Shown here: positions 1 through 10,835 of the stretch, in pieces
Numbering within the stretch: position 1 is the stretch's first letter
Layout: each line of letters begins with the position of its first letter
Source: Serinus canaria
Lineage: Eukaryota > Chordata > Aves > Passeriformes > Fringillidae
Reading direction: 5' to 3'
Assembly (NCBI RefSeq): GCF_022539315.1
Contig: NC_066315.1
Coordinates: forward strand, 93,102,990 to 93,166,989
DNA length: 64,000 nucleotides
The notes under the pieces: model-generated
What the model saw: only the letters and a program-made list of their open reading frames with translations
The model's database searches: none
Told to the model about the DNA's origin: nothing
Translations under genes and position numbers: made by a program

Positions 1-1900
1 TAAACACATGCTGCAGAATTCTGTATATGGGGGAAGGGATAGACAACCTGTCTGTATCAACCTAACTTATAAAGGAAGTATGTTAAGCTATGTTTTCTTC
101 CTTTGTGTTTTTTCAAACAAACCCCACTTTTCTAAGGGACAAGTAAACTATCCCTGTCTTAGCAGATCTTAAAATAAATAGGGAGATCTCCTGACCTGGC
201 ATGCAAATAAAAGCGTTTTGTTATCCTTCCTATTTCAGGGCCAACTATGATAGACTCCAGTTTGCCCAAACATGTAATTCATGACAAAATGAAGGTCATC
301 ACTTGTGTTCAAAAGTCCAGACTGACACCTTCTAACAAGGTCAGGGAGATAGAGCACTAAATCCCTCTCCAACCTCTTAAGTTCATTTTCACCTTCTACC
401 AGGCAGTCAGATCAGCACTGCAGCCTTTACAAACAGCAGTGGGAAAGAAGATTCAGTGTTTAAAGTAAAAGCAAAAATGAAAGTTACCATTGGGTGAAAC
501 TACTGTGTTCTGCAGGCTTGTTTGTGACTGAACCAAGGGTACGAAATCTGAATATGGTTTTTGACCCTTCTCATAACTGCAGGGGAGAAATGGTCTAGTA
601 AATAAACATAAAACCCAGGAGAGCTCCTTTTCCTATTACAAACTACCTGTGTTACACGGGATAAATTCTCTATGGAAGCATGCACCAACTCCCTGCTTGG
701 AAAACAGGAATGAAAAAGCATTTCCCTTGTCTAGAGAACGGAGGAAAACCACGCTAAATACACTGCACCTTTAGGCTCTGATGAGGAGGGACAAATGAAA
801 GCCTATATTTAGAATCCTAATGCTAATGTGACTAAGATTAACCTCGACTGAGGTTTTAAATTGGGATCAGCTACAGCTGCAACACCTGGATCACAGTTTC
901 ACTGGAGTTTGGGGCTTAGGGGAATTAGAGTGCTTTGGCTTGGGCCCCCTACTCTAGCATGGAGGGTTTTTCACTAAGCTGACCCAGAGTCTTTCAGGCT
1001 GGACCCTCTGTCACTCTGATTTCATGCTGTGGCAGATGTTGTGGTGATGCAAAGCTGGACAACACAAGCAGATCTCAAAAGAAGAAAGTTCCCTAAACAA
1101 GACATGCCGATGCCTACATACATTCATGGTAAATCAGGAACTCACAGCAGTCACTGTCTCAAAGTAGTGCTAAGACCATATATTTCACATTTATACCGTC
1201 ATTATTAACAGCAACTATGAATGAGGAAAAATAGGAACACTAAGAACACAACCCTTCTATCAACTCACTTAGGAAACTTAGTTTTCATTTTTTTTGAGCC
1301 TGAATGCAACTAGAAATATTATTTTGAAAACTTTTGAATTTAACCCCAAACTCGCCCTTTCTATATCCTATTGTTAGTTCACAGTGACAATTCAGATGCA
1401 ACCAGGGATCCTTTGGGTGGGGCCTGTTCAGCACTAAGTCCATTTTCACACATCAGTCTGCAGGACAGGTTTAGACTGCAAGTCCCCTAATCATCTTTGT
1501 CACACAGCTTCCCAGCAGCCCTGTTAAGTATTTTAACCTGTGTCTACCCACACTCAGCAAATGCTTGTGGGGACCCATTCAGTATGGGAAAGAACCATTC
1601 CCCTGCTGAACTTTTACTGCTGGTGGGAGTGTCCTATTTCTCTCCTCCCAGGAAGAAGGAAAGACACTTCCTTAGTGAAGAGCTGTCGGTTTTTTTGTGC
1701 CTGAAATTTGTCTTGCCTTACTAATTTTCCATGTTTAATGTCAACCAATAGAATCCTGTCAGTACCCCATCCTGTTTCCAACTTCCACGCTGGAGCACGG
1801 ACACTACTGTGCTGCCAATTTTACTATTTGAGATAGTAAATGGAGAGGAGGTAGGCAAGGAGCATGAGATGACATTGTCTGTGGCAGAGCTCTGTCTGTC
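1..1900. other. Unique AT-rich sequence, no gene seen
   Basis: No recognised coding exon, RNA gene or repeat family was found. Open frames here are short (73 aa or less, apart from one of 110 aa that starts beyond the block) and match nothing familiar. Base composition is AT-rich with few CpG sites, like most of the window. Confidence 0.6.
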
Positions 1901-2510
1901 CACCCCTGCCCTCTGACAAACTGACTGGGCATTGCCAACCTGCTCAACAGACTGGGTTTAAGCTGGAGCACGAAGACACAGCCCAGCCTGAACCCCCAGA
2001 ACAAAGCCTTGGTTTTGGCAGCCTGGAGGATGAAGCTGGCACCACATGAATGAGTGGAAGAGGGGCACTCAGGTGAAGCCGTGCATGCTGTCATCAGGAT
2101 GGGGTTATCCAGGGGAAAGATGCAGTAAGGGCCCATGCCTCACTCTTTCAGTGTCCGTAAAATCCTCCACAGCCTTTTAAAAGTATTCAGATGGATCTCT
2201 TCTCCAGGACATGGGAGTTCCTCAGTGCAAGACCCCTCTAATATCAGGAAATACTCTATTTATCCCTCTCAGTGCTGGGGAAGCCAAGACAGGAAGACAC
2301 CAGGGCCAGGAGTCATGCTGGAGGGCTGTGAGAGAGCAGCAGTCCTACTGCTCACCCAGCATCTCCACCCAGCTCTGGCTGCACCCCAGCAGCTCCCAGA
2401 GGCTGATCTCAGCCTGGCTCCTGTCCCACTGTGTGTCCCAGTGTCCCCTGTCCATGGCCAACGTGTCTGAGCCCACAGCAGCAGCTGGCAGCAGCCATTG
2501 GTTACGGGAT
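1901..2510. other. GC-richer, CpG-poor patch with overlapping chance ORFs
   Basis: This patch is visibly richer in G and C than its flanks and is full of CAG, CTG and CCCAG words. Open frames of 105 to 157 aa occur on both strands over the same bases, which is what GC-richer sequence gives by chance because stop codons are AT-rich. None of the translations contains a domain I recognise. A decayed repeat is possible but I could not name one. Confidence 0.45.
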
Positions 2511-3938
2511 CTGGATCTTGTGCTCTACCCAAACACGGCACACATTCATTCGCAAGAATCAAGCAGGAATATTTCAGCATTGGCACCAGTTATGGGTAGG
2601 CTTTCAGAAAAGAGATTTTTCCCACCTGCATGTTATAAAACCATACTAAATGGACTCTGTAATCTCTCAACATTAAACAAATGAGGAAGCTGCATTCTGA
2701 AACTCATAAGTCACCACCAGCCTTTACCAAATAATAACAATTGCATTGCTGATGGCCCTGTCTCTCGCTGTTAGCATGCTGAATGACAGGGAGTAGTGTG
2801 TGCTAGTGAGAGTATTTCATTTTTTCCAAGTACTGCAAGCATTCCTGCAAATCCACAGAGGCTCTTCATAATCTTTTGCAGGTGGTCAGATTTTAAATAT
2901 TAGAAAAAAGTGAACTAACGTATTAAAACAGGAAGATAAGCATTTCCTTTGTTTGTTTTCTATTCATTTGCTAAAGCAATGCATCTTATTTGTGTCACCT
3001 ATTAGCTGATTTCATAATATCCTGATGGACTGATGAATTTTATTTTTTTTAAATTCTCGTTGCAGCTCCAAAAAATCCTAGCTCTCACAGAGAACAGACT
3101 GGAAAACCAAGATAACTACTTTCCCAACAAAGCCTGATATAATCTAGAAACAATGACAGTAAGATTTAATCTGAATAAGTAGCAAGATTTAAAAATGTGG
3201 GGTAGAGGTTATACAGATAAATACTATTTTTCCCAGCAGGTATGCACATAGGGACGAGCTGCCTATTGGTAATTACTAGAAAATTGCAATCCAATTGATA
3301 TGGCTTATGGACTTCTACCTGATTCACATTCAAAGGAATCACACAGGCATTACATGTCCAGGGGGCCATGCTGAAATCTTGTTTAAAGTGCTGTGACTTG
3401 GGTACAAAGAAATCTCTTAATCTCTACCTTAACTCTTCATCAAACTGCTTAAAAAATCTACCCAGGACAGATGAACCAATACAAGGCCAACATGGATGGA
3501 AAATATACATGACAGTGGCCAATTTTTCCCTTTGAAAATGCTTAAAATACAATCCTTAAAAAATATCCACCTCATCTTCATGGAATAGACCCACTAGAAA
3601 GAATTATCAGGATTTCTGGTTAGTTTGCACTTATTTTCATTCAGCTGTTAGCCATGATGTCAAATATCCTCTCTGTTTATCTGTGAGCATGGTTTCTCCA
3701 TGACCAATGGGAAGGAGTGGATTTTGCATGTGATAGTCACAGGTGTCTTTTCCATTCCCCCTTGCTGTACTCTTCAATTTGATCAGACATTCCTGATACA
3801 TTCATCTCTCCACTCTTTCATCTGACATATGACACTCCCAAAAAATGCTCATTAGCTAAAGTTTATTCCAGAAGTTGGTAAGGAATAAAGTTTCTGGGAT
3901 ACCCAAGCTACAAAGGGAAAACTGAAAGAAGATGGTGC
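2511..3938. other. Unique AT-rich sequence
   Basis: No gene is seen. A weak resemblance to a MIR-type tail around 3390-3440 was considered and not accepted. The block ends at a trinucleotide array. Confidence 0.5.
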
Positions 3939-3945
3939 AATAATA

Positions 3946-4025
<80 letters not shown>

Positions 4026-4026
4026 G
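3939..4026. repeat. (TAA)n microsatellite
   Basis: About 88 bases of almost pure TAA units, broken once near the left end by an ATA slip and ending in TAG. There is no recognisable element attached to either side, so it is called a simple repeat and not a transposon tail. Its length and purity make it likely to vary in length between individuals. Confidence 0.97.
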
Positions 4027-6640
4027 TAAAAACTACCACCACCAGGATTAGTTCTCTATTGATACAGAAAATAGAAAATGTCTTCCCCTTTAACTAATGA
4101 TTTTGTAGCAACCCTTGCCATATTTTTCTTGCAATTTAGCTATGAAAGGAAGGATAGAGATATTCATTGCTTCCTGTACTTATTTTTCCAGAGATTTGAG
4201 TGACATTCCAGAGCCCTGAGAATGGTTAGCTCCTCTGAGATTTACCTGGGTGTTTGCATGCTGAGGCCAATGCAGTATATCGAATTGTTGGTTTTGAGCA
4301 GAGGCTGGCAATGTATGTGTGAGAAGCCCTTTTCTGAAACCCTCTGGGGCCTGTTAAGACCTTTCTTGTTTCTTTCTATTCTCATGTATCATCATTTGGG
4401 GTTATACAGGATGCTCTGGGAAGGCAAACCTCGGGCTGAAGGTCAGGCCCTCCCTGGTGAAGCAAAATTGTTGCTGCTGCTGAGGTGTTTGCAGGAAATC
4501 AATGTGGCTGCTAAAGTGCCTTTGCTTAGGAAGGTTGCCTAAGTAGCCTTTCCCTCATCTCTAATGGCAAGTAACCTTCAGTTTATTAATCTACAGAGCC
4601 ATCAATATGTCTCTCTATGTCCCTGTGATTGATCTATATACCTGGTAGTGTGTTCTATTAAAATCCATGTTTTCCAGCTTTCCTGGTCACCTGGAATGAG
4701 TAAAGCCAATTTAGAAATCCTTACTGGAGCTGGAAAACAAAAGCAGGGGAGTGCGCTTCCTTTTTATCTACCATTACTAAATTGTCTTTAGGACTGGATT
4801 ATTCAGATTAGGTCTTCCCCTCCTCCTACCTCTCCACCTAAATGCCAGTTCTATGGTGTTTTTGTTAGCAAATATGGATAATGATGCTTCACCTTAAAAG
4901 CTGGACCTTTGGGGAAGTGGTTTATTTCTTGGTCGTCCCCATGGCAAACCATTTATTTGCTCTGTGTCTTTCTTCTCACTATCTAATGGAGATACTACTT
5001 TTCTCCTGGCTTTAGTCTACCCTGCCTGCCAGGGAGCCATTTGGAGTATGACTTACTTTTCACTGTCTCAGGCAAAAGAGGAGTTGATTTTCAGGTGGAG
5101 CTGTGAGGGAAAATTAGTCTTAAAAAGTCTTAAATGGAAAGAATGAAAAGCTATCATTGCAGATTTGTTTTGTGATCTGCGATGGGCACAAGCTTCGTTT
5201 GCAAAGCAGGAATTGAAACCCCCCTGTCTGGAAAAACATCTACCCACGTTATAATCTGAAACACAGGTTGGAAAAGTCATCAAGTGCACTAGTGCCTCTG
5301 GAGCAGGCAGATGCATGTGGGGGCACAAAGTGGGAGAGGGAAGAGTGAGAAAGATTATTTAGGATGTTGAACGTACCAAACATGTACCTTTTAATATGTG
5401 CTGTAGCACTTCCACAGATGTGGAGAAAATTTGGAGGTCAGGAAGGAAAAGCCACCTCCTGCTCTAACTAGTGTTTTAGAATTGATTAGGCAGCACACAC
5501 TGTCTGGAGGGAAAAGGTGAAGGGTAGTGCAGCTCAGCCAATCCTCTGGCTTTCTAACGCAGTCCCTCACCTACAAGGAGACTTCCACATTCTGTGGAAT
5601 AGAGGAGATAATGCTATTCAGCCATTTTGTTTTGTCTCTAATCTGGTCTCTTATGAGTGCTATTGAGGGCAGTTTTAAAAAATGGGCCTTTAAAATGCTT
5701 TTTCTCATGATATCTCATAATTAAACTTCAGCAAATGAGTTGAGCAATAACAGGGGAGTTCTGGTCTGTTTTATGAGGCAATACTCTAGTTCATAGGTGG
5801 GTGAACTAGGAGACCTTTCTCTCTTGCATGGGAATTGAGTAATTGCTGAGAAAACCAGGCTTGTGCTCCTCTTGTTAGTGTAGTAGAAACTCTTTAAAAT
5901 AAAATAGCTGAACCCTCTCTAAATAATGAATTTCATGGAAATGCTGGTTCCTAAAATTGTGACCTTCGGATAACTGAAATCTGTGTCCAGATCCAGCTTC
6001 CACAGCTGGTCAGCCCGGCTGTGGCTGTCCAAACCTCTGGATCCAAATGCTCAGGATGTTAGAAAGGTTAGAGATTTTTTGCTACTCAGACTTACTTCTA
6101 ATTAGAAATGAAATACCATAAATAGTTTTTAGGGAAGGAAATGAAAGCCTAAAAGCAAAATGAAATTAAAGGTCAATCTTCAACTTAGCAGACTGATGCG
6201 GAACGTGGATTTAATAACAAGAAAATCCATTCTGAGAAGGAAAGGAAAAAAGTCAAAATTACTAGACAGGTAAAAGACAGAATGGTTTAATATGTAACCT
6301 CATCCTCTGAAATATAAGGCAGGTGGAAAGCGTGAGCAAGTTCAATAACAAAAAATATAAATAGACCTAATAGTTGAGAGGCACTGGAAGAGAAACTGGC
6401 TACACTTGGAGGCATCTAGAGTGAGGTAAAACAGCAATGGAAAATTAAATATAATATAGAATCAAATTTTGACAATATAGTGTTTTTTAAAGGAACAAAG
6501 AAACAAACCTATTCTCCAGAATTTAATTTGAATCCTTCTTCCTTCCTTAAAGCATTTAAACAAACCCAGTACAATTTCCCATGCCCAGTTCAAACTCATC
6601 AGAAGAAGTTTTATTAGGCCTTTAAAATATTTCTATATTC
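4027..6640. other. Unique sequence, no gene seen
   Basis: The only open frame above 100 aa (4222-4542, 106 aa) is leucine-rich with no domain pattern. No interspersed repeat was recognised. Confidence 0.5.
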
Positions 6641-6678
6641 TTTCGTCATTCTAAAAATATTGTTTTAGAATGACGAAA
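6641..6678. repeat. Perfect 16-bp inverted repeat with 6-nt loop
   Basis: The left arm (6641-6656, TTTCGTCATTCTAAAA) is the exact reverse complement of the right arm (6663-6678), separated by ATATTG. The next outer pair (6640 C, 6679 T) does not match, so the stem stops sharply. Each arm keeps a CpG in an otherwise CpG-poor region. The stem is shorter than a typical pre-miRNA and has no mismatches. It could be a decayed foldback element, a template-switch product or a functional cruciform; the sequence does not decide. Confidence 0.9.
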
Positions 6679-7550
6679 TACCCATACAGTTTTTAGTCCA
6701 GAGGGCTTTTAGGTACAAAACCTCTAAGCAGGCTTTAAGTAAATGTGAAGCCAAAAGAACATAATTATTTACCTTTATTTTCCTTTAAGGACAATTCAAT
6801 CTCCCTTTCACAGCTGGTGAAGCAGCATCAATAAATACTGAATTTTCTGCATTTGAGACAAGCTGTCATTGCTGCCCTGTATTTTGGGGGACAGGAATTT
6901 CCCAGCTCTCATGCTAAGCCACATGCTGCAGCCTCAGGAACATTTTTTGCTGTGGCCTGTTAAACTTCCCTCCCTGTTCCTAGGCAGGGCAGAGAGCCAG
7001 CAAGAAGTGATGAGTGCTTTTCATGGTAAGAAACAATACACGAAGACTTTCCAAATTAATTTAACATTCACAAGGAATGCTGTTGGCTGCCTCAATTTCA
7101 GATATGCTGGCAAGCAGGAAATTATTTTCCATGTAGATGATGTTTCTATCCCTTCCCCCCTGCTCAGGACCCCTATGGTGAGAAGGAGGAAGAGAGGTTT
7201 TGTCTTTTAATGAAATCTAATTGTGGAGCACGGCTGGGGAGGGGAAGGGTCAGGGGAAGGCCAGCCACATGAGCCTCTGCAGCAAGACATCTCCTGGAAA
7301 GAGCTGATCCTAGTGGCTCCATTGGGCACCCTTGGTCCCTGCTCTGCCCTCGGAGACAGGATGAACTTGTGGAAGAAGGTGGGAGCTGAGCTGGTGGAAA
7401 AACGTTGCTCCCTGCTGCAGTCTCTGGAGAGGGGCCTTGGATCTCATGCTCTGTTCAGGCTGAACTCCCTAAAAGCTTACTGGTACAGATGGTTTCATTT
7501 CCTTTGTCTCCACAAAGGGTCTCAGGTTTGTTAACTAAACATACCCAGAA
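6679..7550. other. Unique sequence, GC-richer toward the right end
   Basis: Open frames at 6869-7210 (113 aa) and 7223-7534 (103 aa) are not recognisable and are not supported by any domain. The part from about 7210 to 7550 is GC-richer. The block ends where the CR1 copy begins. Confidence 0.45.
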
Positions 7551-7837
7551 GAATAGAATGGTTTGGGCTGCAAGAACCTTAAAGACCATCCTTTAAGGAT
7601 GGTTCCAGCACCCCTGCCAGAGGGATGCCTGCAGGGATACCTGCCACAGGACCAGGGTCCTCAGAGCCCTATCCAACTTGGCCTTGAACACTGGAAGGGA
7701 TGGGGCATCCACAACTTCTCTGGGCAACCTGTTCCAGTGCTTCGCCACTCTCACAGTAAAGTATCTAGTCTAAATCTAAATCTAAGCTTTTTTCATTTTA
7801 AAGCCCTTCCTGCTTGTGCTATCATTGTGTACTACAG
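7551..7837 (-). mobile_element. CR1 LINE, 5'-truncated 3' end
   Basis: CR1 is the main LINE of birds and other sauropsids; copies are usually short 3' fragments. Read on the plus strand this is the reverse complement of the CR1 3' terminus: an AATAGAATGGTTTGGG start, a GGGATGGGGCATCCACAACT core at about 7700, then CTCTGGGCAACCTGTTCCAG and CTCACAGTAAAG, and a final stretch matching the part before the coding end. The element therefore lies on the minus strand with its 3' end at 7551. About 287 bases remain, so the reverse transcriptase is absent. The octamer tail is short and no target-site duplication is seen, as expected for CR1. A small palindrome (7585-7603) departs from the usual CR1 sequence. 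Confidence 0.95.
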
Positions 7838-8715
7838 TACTGCTAAGATTTGCCAGAGTTTGTAAGATTTCTGAGCAAAGTGAAAATAGCAGATGGTCAA
7901 AGAAGAGATGTGCAGAAGGTCCAAAGTGTGGAAATTGTGAAGATCAAGTATGATGTGCCCCAAGATTTCTACGGCCTTTTTTATGATGGATTTTATCTCC
8001 AAACTGTGTTGAAGAAATCCCATATGAGAGCATTAGGGCTGACATAAAAAATCGGTAAACTCCATTCAGAGTATTTAAGAAATTTTGAGGAAATTTTATA
8101 TGGAAGTAATTAGGAAAAAAAATACTAATCAGAAAATAATTTAATTCTTATAAGAATGTAGGTATCTATATATGTATATACCTTGTGCTCTTTATCATGT
8201 AGAACATACAGATCTCAAGCACCTATGCCTTTCCTAGTCATCCAGTCCATGAAAATAGCAACAAATACTACATAATCAGTGAGAAAATATTCAATTTCTA
8301 GATCTTAGCCCTTAACCTTATTTCCCCTTTTCTTCCCACCATTCCTGTAATTCTTGTCCTTGTAATAGCGCAATTGCAGTTCAACTTTAAATATGTTCTG
8401 CGCTGTCTCAAAAACTTTGCATTTATTTCTTGGACTCCTGTAGACCATGGAAGTTTCTTAAATTGGCAGTGGGAGTATTTCAATCATAAGGGGGCAAGAC
8501 ATAAAAACTTCAAGTTTAATTCAAATGTGCAATCTGCTGCAGGCATTTCCACACCTGGAAATTCAGTCAGCCTTCAGTGAAACCATGGGGCAGGACTTGT
8601 GCTCATGCTACGGGCACTTGAAATTGTTGAGGCTGGTGGAAAAAAAACCTGCTGGAAAGTGACATCAAGCGGCTCAGCCCCTCTGCATGACTGCAGGTGA
8701 GAGCTCAGACCTGCA
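7838..8715. other. Unique AT-rich sequence
   Basis: No gene or repeat recognised. Open frames of 61 to 68 aa on both strands are unconvincing. Confidence 0.5.
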
Positions 8716-8890
8716 ATTGAGTTACTGCAGTTTAACGGGTTACCGCGCATCAGCTGAGCTGCAGAAAAGCCGCGTGTGTCCTCCTCGCCTTTGACAAATG
8801 TCAGGTGATTTGACTTAGCTTAATCTATTTTCATTGCAGGCTAAATTGAATTACCTCATATTTATGATGGGCTATAAGGGCACTCAGAGA
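8716..8890. other. Constraint-like single-copy island (putative non-coding element)
   Basis: Between 8721 and 8800 six CpG sites survive in about 75 bases, including ACCGCGC and GCCGCG, although the neighbourhood is CpG-poor and is not a CpG island. The segment also holds E-box-like CAGCTG and CAGGTG words and an AT-rich right half with TTAATC and TTGAATTAC words. No open frame crosses it. The call as a conserved element is inference; no alignment was made. Confidence 0.3.
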
Positions 8891-10387
8891 GAGTTATCTG
8901 GGTTCAACTGATCTGTGGTAACTTGCTTAGCCATGGTAGCTGGACTGTGGGTACAAACCCTAGACGGCCTTGTGCTGGTAGGAGAGAGCTGACGTGAACT
9001 TCAGCAGACACAGATTTGTGACTGACAATGAAGTAGTTTGGGATGTGGCAAGCCATTGACAGAATGGCTGGAATTGATTTTTAAAGGAATAGAGTAGCTG
9101 GCAGGGCACCTTCTTGATGGGTTTCTGATTCTGGAATATAGTTCCTTTCCCCTTTCAGAGTCTGCATAGGTTTGAGCTACAGCAGCACAGAGCCTTGCTT
9201 GCCTTGCCTTTCGTCTTCAGTTTTTTTCAGGCAAACATGTGGGATGGAGCTGGGATGATAGCTTTAACTCCCAGTGGGTTTTCTGTGAGGGTTCTTTGGT
9301 AGAGTAAATTAGTTTTGAATTTGGTTGTTCTACCATAACCTAAGTATTCTTAACTGAATTGTAAATTTAAATGTTAAGTGTTGCTCTGAATGTTTAAATA
9401 ATTCTAAAAGCACTTGGAGCATGGGATAAGTGCTGTAAAAATCTAAATAAATGAGTAAATTGTTTAAGAGCATATGTGGTAATGCAAAATACTACATATG
9501 TGCAAAGAGTAAGAGCTGTGCTCGAAATGGTTGCCAGAGCTTAAAATTCCTTGCTACATGCAAAACCTTTTCCCATTAGCGGGGCTCCTTTTTTCATGTT
9601 TAGCCTACTGTATAACTGGGAGAAGAAGATGAAGCTGGCAGTTTAGACTGTCAAACAGAGGTTTCAGCTCAGCAGTGAGGTTCAAAGAGATTAATTTGAG
9701 CTCGACTGTTTACGTTACTGATCTCGTACCAGCTGGGCTTGTGGCATTAAGATGTCAATAGCACAACAGAATTTAACGAACAGTTTCATCATTGACATCA
9801 TCTTTTGAAGGTACAGATGATTGCCTCCTTATGTACTAGGACATATTTCTTTAGGACAGGACTCTGTATGCTTTCATCTGGGAGGGCAAAGAAGGAGAGG
9901 GAAGTGGGGAGAGAGCCTTGAAATGAAGCTAATTAGAAAATATCCTTGTACATAAGTGGTTTGTTTAAGCAAGTTCCAGCAAAAAGGGTCCCATTTCCAT
10001 AGGGCATAAAAAGCTTTATTTCTTCTTTTATTTCAAATTCCCCTTCTTTCTTTCAACTGGCACCTAAACAGAGCTGCTAAGGAAATAATAAACTGTCCTA
10101 TGTGAAGTGGCATTATTATTTTTAGTAGTTCAACCTTGAATGGAGAAGAGAAGCCTCTTGGAAGGGCAGGAAGAGTTGATAATGGAGTTTCTTTCACACA
10201 CCCTCTGCTCCCTCCAGCTCCATACAATAATTATTAATCAAAGGTAGCTGCAGATTCTTTCATTGAGGCTCTTTTGGTAACTCTCTTGGTCAACCATAGG
10301 TTGTACAAGGTTCAAACTCTGTTGAGATGTCATTGACCCGACATGCTGACCACTGGTCTTCTTGGGAAAAGACAAGGCAGAAATGCT
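8891..10387. other. Unique sequence, no gene seen
   Basis: No exon or repeat recognised. The stretch 9700-9810 has complex single-copy character with some CpG sites and could belong to a constrained element, but the evidence is weak. Confidence 0.45.
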
Positions 10388-10411
10388 AAAAACAAAAACA
10401 AAAACAAAAAA
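10388..10411. repeat. (AAAAAC)n short simple repeat
   Basis: Four A-rich units separated by single C bases. It is short and not attached to any recognised element. Confidence 0.85.
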
Positions 10412-10710
10412 GTAAAATGCATCTGGCTTAAGGTCTTGAGAAGTTGTTTCTCTGGGGAAGATGGTTTCATTAATGAAGCTTACAGGATAGGTCCCTTGTT
10501 GAATAGGCTTTTCCACTGTCCCTTGGTGCTGTGGGTCCTGGTGGGAGATGCAGATGAAGGGGGGATAAATAACGTTTTGGGGAAAATAAGTAAAGAATCA
10601 CTAAACGTGAAATGGTTTTGTTTTACAAAATAATGATACAGCTAAATTTGACTTGAGTGTTCTCTAAAAGCCTTTCCTCCTGTGCTGTAGTGGCTGCTGC
10701 ACCCCCTTGA

Positions 10711-10835
10711 AATCCTGCGCCTTTGAAGGAAATCACAATGTAATCCTTTGGTTTGGCACGTATTGTCCCTTAATGACAGGCATTACATTTGCACAGTACC
10801 ATAAATCAAAGCTAGGGGCTGTTTTAAATAGGCTG
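10711..10835. other. Constraint-like single-copy island (putative non-coding element)
   Basis: The segment is low in simple sequence, keeps a CACGTATTG word with a CpG, and carries spaced AATCACAATGTAATCC, TTAATGACAGGCATTAC and CATAAATCAAAG words of the kind bound by homeodomain and SOX/TCF proteins. No coding frame fits. The regulatory role is inference from appearance only. Confidence 0.25.

Noticed and set aside
2211..2684. 157-aa frame with overlapping frames on both strands
   Set aside because: Same reasoning: GC-richer patch, no domain, and competing frames.
3380..3440. Weak likeness to a MIR tail (GTGACTTGGG...CTTAATCTCT)
   Set aside because: Too short and too diverged, with no second block to support it.
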